Below, piece after piece: positions 59,640 to 64,000 of a stretch of DNA of 64,000 bases (within the stretch, counting starts at the first letter, position 1; the number at the start of each line of letters is the position of its first letter). Origin of the DNA: Fibrobacter succinogenes (lineage in GTDB: Bacteria; Fibrobacterota; Fibrobacteria; Fibrobacterales; Fibrobacteraceae); contig CADCGB010000009.1 of the NCBI GenBank assembly GCA_902800815.1, positions 19,903-83,902 of the forward strand, written 5' to 3'. The notes beneath the pieces were generated by a model that searched no databases, had not been told where the DNA came from, and saw only the letters and a list, made by a program, of their open reading frames with translations. Position numbers and translations under genes: made by a program.

Positions 59640-62465
59640 TTACTGTTCCAGCGCCTTTATCAGCGAATCCACGCGAATGGACAGGTGTTCCGCTCCGGCC
59701 GCACTCAAGTGGTCGTAATCGTTCGCCATCGAGTCCGTATAGTCGTGCGCACCGTACTTGTTCTCGTCCATTACCATGAAATGGGGGTACACTTCCGCAA
59801 GGGAGTCCAGGTACGCAATCGTCTTCATGACGACACTCCTCTGAATTCCGTGACGCCCGTAACTGCCTGTTTCCGCATACTTCGGAGATTGTGGATAAAT
59901 TAATCCTATTATCTTGAAGCCCTTATTCTGCGTACTATCAATAAAAGCGGTAAGGCTGTCAATACTCTCTTCATAACGATCGTTCAAGTATGCAGGCATA
60001 ACCGTATCCCTCTTTATCTCGGCATCGTCCCTCCAGCCGTACGCATCTATCTTTAGCAAGCCACGGGTATTGACATAATTCAAGGAATCCTCGCCCGTAT
60101 ACCGGACATTGGCATCGATGGCCCGCACAAAATCCTCCGGTACGCCATCTTTCCAGAAATTATGGTTCCTGTCGTAGAAGAATCCCGGAGCCTGCTCAAA
60201 CGCATACAGCATTCTCGCACTCTTGTCGTTGCGCATAAGTTCAAACGATATTTCAAGGACCAGGTATTTGAGCTTATTTGCGTGCGGCACGACATAATTG
60301 TCCATCAGGTAGAGCGCCGCCCACATGTCCCCGCCAATGTAGCCGAAATTGAATGCGGGTCTTGAAATCTGCATAGGGTCGAATCCCCTTTCAGTACGGG
60401 AACTCCCGACAGCAATCACCTCCAGGGAATCGCGCATATCCCAGAACATGCGCATTTTCAAGGCAATGGGTTTTTCACCCGATTGCAGGACAGGGTCCCA
60501 GTACATACCGGCACTATCCAAGTCCAGGAATTCATTCCCGATGGAAACCTGCGGCATCACCCACAAGTTCGGGTGCCACAGTTCGTCACCCTCGGCAAGC
60601 TCAATCACGCTGGAATCGAGTACGTTCACTAGCACAAGCTTCGTATGCTCGCCATTCACATTCACAAGCGATGCCACCGCCCAATTTTCACGCCCGCCCC
60701 ATTCAGAATGGTCAAAGGTATAGCCCTTCGGCGCCGGGATAGCCCGAACCAGTTTTCCACTGCTGTCCGCAACAAGCAGGCGTTCATGCACACCGTACTT
60801 CGCATTCGCGAACTCCCTTCCGGTTTTGCCGCCAAAATCAAGGAAGAGCGTCTGGTTCAGCCTGTCCTTCGAAAGCGACGCATTGCAGGCCTGTTCGCCG
60901 CCATACCAGATTTCGTCCTTCCCGCCCACATGCACACGCAGGCGCCGGGCTCCCGACACAGCGCGATCCGCCTTCTGCGAAAGCCCGCTATGATATGCGC
61001 CGTTCAAGACCTTCCTCGGCGTGCCGAACTGTCCATGGGCAAAAGGAACCATCCATGTTCCACTCGCGAAGAAATCCGCATCGTCGCTATTGTCTCCCGC
61101 ACGGTCAACATAGACAATGGAAGTGTCACCACCCTCACCTACATGCCAACGGGGGATTGCCGCATTCTTCACATCGAGTTTCACAAGGCCGCCACCACGC
61201 GCATCGAGGTCCCTCACATATACAGCCGATGCCCCATCGATGCCTTCCACCCCCGTGCTAAACGCGACCCTGTTCCCGTCCGGAGAAATTTCCGGATGGA
61301 ACACGGGAATGGTATCGACAATTTCAACGACACTGGGCACCCCGCCACCATAATCCACGAAGGCCAAGTTACCCGTTTTGTCATTCCGGAACGCGAGCTT
61401 GGCATGCACCGTCCCGAGCATACTGCGGAAATCCGAAGAGAACGACTTTATAGCCACAGGGTTCGACGGCACGACCCCGTTTCCATCCATCCAGACCGCC
61501 TTCGGAATCTTACCGAAAGCAAGCCGGAAGCCCATATACCCGCCGTTCGACGATGCCGTTACCGGATAGGCATCGCCCCTGCTGTCCATATTGATTTCTG
61601 CAGACGACTGGAACAGGTGTCCACCCTTGACAACCTTCTCGAGCAGTGTATTCCCTGTCGGCGGGCCCATGTAATTTTTCACAAAAGTAGAGCCCGAGCC
61701 ACCGACCCAGTCGTTTGTCAATTCAAGCACATTGCCCGCCAAGTCGCAAAAGCCCACCGAATCCGGGAACGAACAGACCGGATGCAGCCCGAAATTCGCA
61801 TTCGACGAATTCCAGCTATACAGTTCCGGATTCCAGGACTGTGAAGCGGCCATCACCCATTCGGCTTCCGTAGGCAACCGGAAACCTTCTACATCGGTCC
61901 GAACCGCGAGCCCTTCCAGATTAGTACAGCGGTCCTTGGAATTAATCAGCCTCCGGTGATAGGTATACACGGTATCGTAGCCGTTCGCCTTACTGTAGGC
62001 ATTAGCGAAAAGTACCGCATCGTAGTATGACACGCTGACTATGGGCCAATCCTTATTATCGCAGACTTCAAGATGATACCCTTCCAGCCCGCTGGCATAC
62101 TTTTCATACTCACCGCAAGTGACTTCGTGGACCCCGAGCGAATAGGGGTAATCCAGACTCACCATCATCTGGCCGCCACCCAGCATGACCGCCGCCCCGT
62201 TGGGGTAAACCCGCATCATCCCCTCCCTGAGGGAATCTTCCGTTACCACGGGAACAGGCGCAAGAACAGGGAGCAAGGGCTGAACCGTAGGCGTATCAAT
62301 CAAAGGGTCAGCCATATCGGGAACCGCGACCGTGTCTGCAACGGGAACATCCTCAACGGCAACCGTAATTTCCTGTTCTACGTCATACGAATTTGAGCAC
62401 GCCCCCAAAAGCACCAATGCGAGAATGGCGCTATTCAGCTTAAAAAGAGGCTGCCAAAGTTTCAT
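59640..62465 (-). CDS. TIGR02171 family lipoprotein (SUMF1-like, propeller, SGNH-like)
   Basis: The 941-residue product has a lipoprotein signal (lipobox LLGAC). Residues about 70-300 form an FGE/SUMF1-like domain (SLGVHEVTCGEYEKYAS, RLPTEAEWVMAASQSW, DLAGNVLELTNDW). The middle (about 320-600) has TolB/WD40-like blades (GNRVAFSTGVEG, ASAVYVRDLDARGG). The end (about 650-941) resembles an SGNH hydrolase: VIAVGSSRTERGFDP and a final DYDHLSAAGAEH. This layout fits TIGR02171, known from Fibrobacter. An upstream ATG in the moxR terminator was rejected as start. TATTTT lies 7 bases before the chosen ATG. A surface glycan-related role is possible. Confidence 0.8.
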   Translation of the reverse strand: MKLWQPLFKLNSAILALVLLGACSNSYDVEQEITVAVEDVPVADTVAVPDMADPLIDTPTVQPLLPVLAPVPVVTEDSLREGMMRVYPNGAAVMLGGGQMMVSLDYPYSLGVHEVTCGEYEKYASGLEGYHLEVCDNKDWPIVSVSYYDAVLFANAYSKANGYDTVYTYHRRLINSKDRCTNLEGLAVRTDVEGFRLPTEAEWVMAASQSWNPELYSWNSSNANFGLHPVCSFPDSVGFCDLAGNVLELTNDWVGGSGSTFVKNYMGPPTGNTLLEKVVKGGHLFQSSAEINMDSRGDAYPVTASSNGGYMGFRLAFGKIPKAVWMDGNGVVPSNPVAIKSFSSDFRSMLGTVHAKLAFRNDKTGNLAFVDYGGGVPSVVEIVDTIPVFHPEISPDGNRVAFSTGVEGIDGASAVYVRDLDARGGGLVKLDVKNAAIPRWHVGEGGDTSIVYVDRAGDNSDDADFFASGTWMVPFAHGQFGTPRKVLNGAYHSGLSQKADRAVSGARRLRVHVGGKDEIWYGGEQACNASLSKDRLNQTLFLDFGGKTGREFANAKYGVHERLLVADSSGKLVRAIPAPKGYTFDHSEWGGRENWAVASLVNVNGEHTKLVLVNVLDSSVIELAEGDELWHPNLWVMPQVSIGNEFLDLDSAGMYWDPVLQSGEKPIALKMRMFWDMRDSLEVIAVGSSRTERGFDPMQISRPAFNFGYIGGDMWAALYLMDNYVVPHANKLKYLVLEISFELMRNDKSARMLYAFEQAPGFFYDRNHNFWKDGVPEDFVRAIDANVRYTGEDSLNYVNTRGLLKIDAYGWRDDAEIKRDTVMPAYLNDRYEESIDSLTAFIDSTQNKGFKIIGLIYPQSPKYAETGSYGRHGIQRSVVMKTIAYLDSLAEVYPHFMVMDENKYGAHDYTDSMANDYDHLSAAGAEHLSIRVDSLIKALEQ

Positions 62466-62480
62466 GATTTTTAAAATAGT

Positions 62481-62511
62481 AAAAGAACGCCCCGACAAGA
62501 GACGTTCTTTT
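62481..62511 (-). terminator. Intrinsic terminator after moxR
   Basis: AAAAGAACG (62481-62489) and CGTTCTTTT (62503-62511) are perfect 9-base arms; on the minus strand the second arm ends in TTTTAC. It lies 50 bases after the moxR stop. Confidence 0.7.
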
Positions 62512-62560
62512 TTCAAATGATTTCTGCGCGGGTTTAGCGCATCGAAAATGACTGCGCGAG

Positions 62561-63544
62561 TTACGGAACCTCGACGCTGTCGAGAATCTTCTGCACCACG
62601 GTTTCGGCGGAGACTTCTTCCGCTTCGGCCTCGTAACTGAGGATAATGCGGTGGCGGAGCACTTCCATGGCGACCGCCTTCACGTCTTCCGGCGTCACGT
62701 AGGCGCGGCCCTGGATGAATGCATGAGCCTTCGAAGCCTGGGCAAGACCGATAGAAGCACGCGGAGAAGCGCCCACTTCCACAAAGCCCACCAGGTCGCT
62801 GCGCTTGATGCTGCCCGGATCGCGGGTCGCAAGCACCAGGTTCACGATGTATTCGCGCACGCGTTCGTCCACATACACCTGCTTCACCAGCTGGCGGGCG
62901 GCGAGGATATCTTCCTTCGTGGCGACAGCCTGAGGCTGACGGAGGCCAGCACCGGCAACGGCATCCAAAATCTTCATTTCGTCGGCCTTGTTCGGGTAGC
63001 TGACCTTCACCTTCAAGAGGAAACGGTCCACCTGGGCTTCGGGCAGCGGATACGTACCTTCCTGCTCAATCGGGTTCTGCGTGGCAAGCACCAGGAACGG
63101 TTCGTCCAGCTTGAACGTCTCGTCGCCAATCGTGATGTGGCGTTCCTGCATGGCTTCAAGGAGGGCGCTCTGCACCTTCGACGGAGCACGGTTAATTTCG
63201 TCGGCGAGCACCAGGTTCGTGAAGAGCGGGCCCTTGCGAGTCTCGAACTTCGCTTCCTTCGCGTTGTAAATCGTGGTACCCAGCAAGTCGGCCGGCAACA
63301 GGTCGGGAGTGAACTGGATGCGCTTGAAGTCCAGCGAAACGGCATCGGCAAAAGCCTTCACCGCAGTCGTCTTGGCAAGGCCCGGCAGGCCTTCCAGCAG
63401 CACGTGACCGTCGGCCAAAATACCCGTCAGAATGCTTTCGACCAGAGCCTTCTGGCCAATCACCGTCCCTTCCACTTCACGCAGCAAGTTCATGCAAAAA
63501 GCACTCTGCTGCCTCACCTTTTCCGAAAGTTCCTGAATATCCAT
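62561..63544 (-). CDS. MoxR family AAA+ ATPase
   Basis: The 327-residue ATPase has Walker A EGLPGLAKTT (about 51-60), Walker B LVLADEINRAPSKVQSALLEAMQE, sensor-1 LVLATQNPIEQEGTYPLPEAQ and a C-terminal lid domain. MoxR proteins act as chaperones for metal- or vWA-containing complexes and usually head operons with DUF58 and vWA genes; here the next gene on the strand is TIGR02171, after a terminator, and no DUF58 gene follows within view. It is divergent from the partial membrane protein gene. Confidence 0.95.
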   Translation of the reverse strand: MDIQELSEKVRQQSAFCMNLLREVEGTVIGQKALVESILTGILADGHVLLEGLPGLAKTTAVKAFADAVSLDFKRIQFTPDLLPADLLGTTIYNAKEAKFETRKGPLFTNLVLADEINRAPSKVQSALLEAMQERHITIGDETFKLDEPFLVLATQNPIEQEGTYPLPEAQVDRFLLKVKVSYPNKADEMKILDAVAGAGLRQPQAVATKEDILAARQLVKQVYVDERVREYIVNLVLATRDPGSIKRSDLVGFVEVGASPRASIGLAQASKAHAFIQGRAYVTPEDVKAVAMEVLRHRIILSYEAEAEEVSAETVVQKILDSVEVP

Positions 63545-63639
63545 TTAGTTAACCTCTATGATTTTTACGGACATTAAAATACAAAAATTGCCCCGAAAAA
63601 AGCAAATCTTCCCCTTTTAAGTTACATTTATTGCAAAAT

Positions 63640-64000
63640 ATGGCACATTTTACCGAAAAAGATCTCAAAATTTACGAGGAAAAAATCCTCAAGCAGCCGC
63701 AGCCCCTGCCCGACAAAAAGGGATTTAAGCAGTTCCTGATACTCTTCGGAATCGTATTCGCAATTTACGTTCTCGTTTTACTTCGCGGACCACGCGGCCG
63801 CCTTGAAGACGGTTTACTGTTCACCATCGCTAGCGACCCTTCCATTACCAAGAACCTTGAACTATGGCACATTTTCGAATTTGCCAAGTTCCTCCCCGCA
63901 TTCGGGATTTTCATCTGGTATTCGACATGCATCCCCTTTTTCAATAAGCACATCTGGAAAGACAAGGATCCGTCAGCGAACCTCCCTCCCGAAGATTTCT
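63640..64000 (+). CDS. Membrane protein, N-terminal part
   Basis: The frame is open from an ATG at 63640 to the window end (120 codons). The product starts AHFTEKDLKIYEEK, then has two hydrophobic segments (about 36-52 FLILFGIVFAIYVLVLL and 91-107 FLPAFGIFIWYSTCIPFF). No family is recognised. It is divergent from moxR across a 95-base gap. Confidence 0.7.
   Translation, partial: MAHFTEKDLKIYEEKILKQPQPLPDKKGFKQFLILFGIVFAIYVLVLLRGPRGRLEDGLLFTIASDPSITKNLELWHIFEFAKFLPAFGIFIWYSTCIPFFNKHIWKDKDPSANLPPEDF

Overview
The window looks like chromosomal DNA of a Fibrobacter-type bacterium (phylum Fibrobacterota), an anaerobic plant-fibre degrader. The case rests on two genes of the TIGR02147/DUF4423 family and one of the TIGR02171 family (both defined on Fibrobacter paralogues), serine-rich and threonine-rich linkers on secreted proteins, and a plant-cell-wall set: an expansin-like lipoprotein, a GH10 xylanase, a GH74 xyloglucanase and a CE2-type esterase. 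Several secreted proteins end in a T9SS-like sorting domain. I cannot name the species.

Layout. 1-3083: the end of queH, then a TIGR02147 gene, a lipoprotein and a small outer-membrane protein in one minus-strand operon. 3243-7992: a YgiQ radical SAM enzyme facing an unrecognised 903-residue protein. 8202-10849: divergent expansin-like and GH10 genes. 10913-17502: two TPR/low-complexity proteins, a C25-peptidase-like protein with a PA14 insert, and two membrane glycosyltransferases, one fused to an NPCBM domain. 17541-20662: an M18 aminopeptidase, an orphan MlaD and a TPR partner. 20818-23661: GH74. 23665-29447: a membrane-anchored protein and the tightly coupled ispA-dxs-trmH-pyrF operon. 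29565-36698: a second TIGR02147/lipoprotein pair, a diguanylate cyclase with a carbohydrate-binding-like sensor, the CE2 esterase and a c-type cytochrome. 36756-55894: about 19 kb read only on the minus strand, running from purA and a Crp-type regulator through PASTA, TPR and LolB-like envelope proteins, a protease-like protein that has lost its zinc motif, SUMF1-like and NlpE-like lipoproteins, a LytTR regulator, signal peptidase I and a DinG helicase. 56564-59615: an accessory plus-strand group starting with a nuclease-like gene. 59640-64000: a TIGR02171 lipoprotein, MoxR, and the start of a membrane protein.

The most unusual feature is the AT-rich gap before the nuclease-like gene. Eight copies of a TTACATACTAA-type motif alternate in orientation at 56127-56418, with a repeat period of 84 bases and unconserved sequence between them. 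Both intervals are near whole numbers of DNA helical turns. A promoter and a hairpin-T-tract unit that could make a roughly 45-nt RNA lie between this array and the gene. Other notable points are a predicted pseudo-M6 protease, two translationally coupled TIGR02147/lipoprotein modules with a candidate operator, a group of probable leaderless genes, and a hairpin covering the GH74 ribosome binding site.

All assignments come from reading translated sequence and motifs; no database search was run.
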